A stretch of DNA of 5,133 bases from Deltaproteobacteria bacterium (GTDB lineage: Bacteria; Desulfobacterota; Desulfuromonadia; Desulfuromonadales; BM103): positions 1-5,133 of the forward strand of contig JAFDBW010000193.1 of NCBI GenBank assembly GCA_019313105.1. Reading direction: 5' to 3'. Position numbers and translations under genes: made by a program. The notes below the pieces were generated by a model, which was given only the letters and a program-made list of their open reading frames with translations, had not been told where the DNA came from and ran no database searches. Shown here piece by piece: positions 5,123-5,133 of this stretch. Each line of letters opens with the position of its first letter. Position 1 is the stretch's first letter.

Positions 5123-5133
5123 ATGTACATTAA
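5123..5133 (+). CDS. Start of a gene running off the window (first three codons)
   Basis: An ATG at 5123 is preceded by GAAGGA (5111-5116) with six bases spacing, and a TATAAT-type promoter sits 38 bases further upstream. Only M-Y-I and two bases of the next codon are in the window, so the product cannot be named. The call rests on the start signals alone. Confidence 0.45.

Noticed and set aside
1..5133. CRISPR array, tRNA, rRNA, insertion sequence ends or integrase genes
   Set aside because: Looked for on both strands; no spaced repeats, cloverleaf or T-loop signature, transposase motifs or terminal inverted repeats seen.

Overview
The window looks like chromosomal DNA of a Gram-negative bacterium. 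The protein families present (a TRAP transporter permease, a universal stress protein, a DUF4301 protein, a cysteine-cluster YkgJ-type protein and a PilZ protein) fit a marine or sediment proteobacterium in the broad sense. The style of the PilZ and stress proteins leans towards Desulfuromonas-like Desulfobacterota, but this is an impression from memory and not a search result; a gammaproteobacterium remains possible.

Bases 1 to about 3100 are gene-dense, all on the + strand, and fairly GC-rich. They hold the C-terminal half of a TRAP transporter large permease, a small UspA-type protein, and a 499-residue DUF4301 protein, with gaps of 68 and 21 bases and good ribosome binding sites, so this is probably one operon. 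An intercistronic hairpin separates the permease from the stress protein. After a 76 to 82 base gap comes a small zinc/iron-chelating YkgJ-type protein. The permease-Usp pairing resembles the teaABCD ectoine TRAP system, where the Usp protein TeaD modulates uptake; the substrate here cannot be read from the sequence.

From about 3100 onward the DNA is visibly more AT-rich, sparsely coding, and its two clear genes lie on the - strand: a single-domain PilZ (c-di-GMP receptor type) protein and a four-helix inner-membrane protein of unknown function. The gaps between them carry most of the unexplained structure. The strongest item is a near-consensus sigma-70 promoter followed about 85 bases later by an excellent intrinsic terminator, with no credible gene between them: a candidate small RNA. 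A second strong + strand terminator near 5030-5059 also has no + strand gene before it. A short protein-like open stretch near 3864-3953 could be a gene remnant. At the right edge a TATAAT-type promoter and a ribosome binding site lead into a gene whose first codons start at 5123.

I do not see CRISPR, transposase, integrase, tRNA or rRNA sequence. No multi-gene novel system is evident; the points most worth following up are the small RNA, the possible nucleotidyltransferase ancestry of DUF4301, and the uncharacterised membrane protein with a palindrome at its presumed transcription start.
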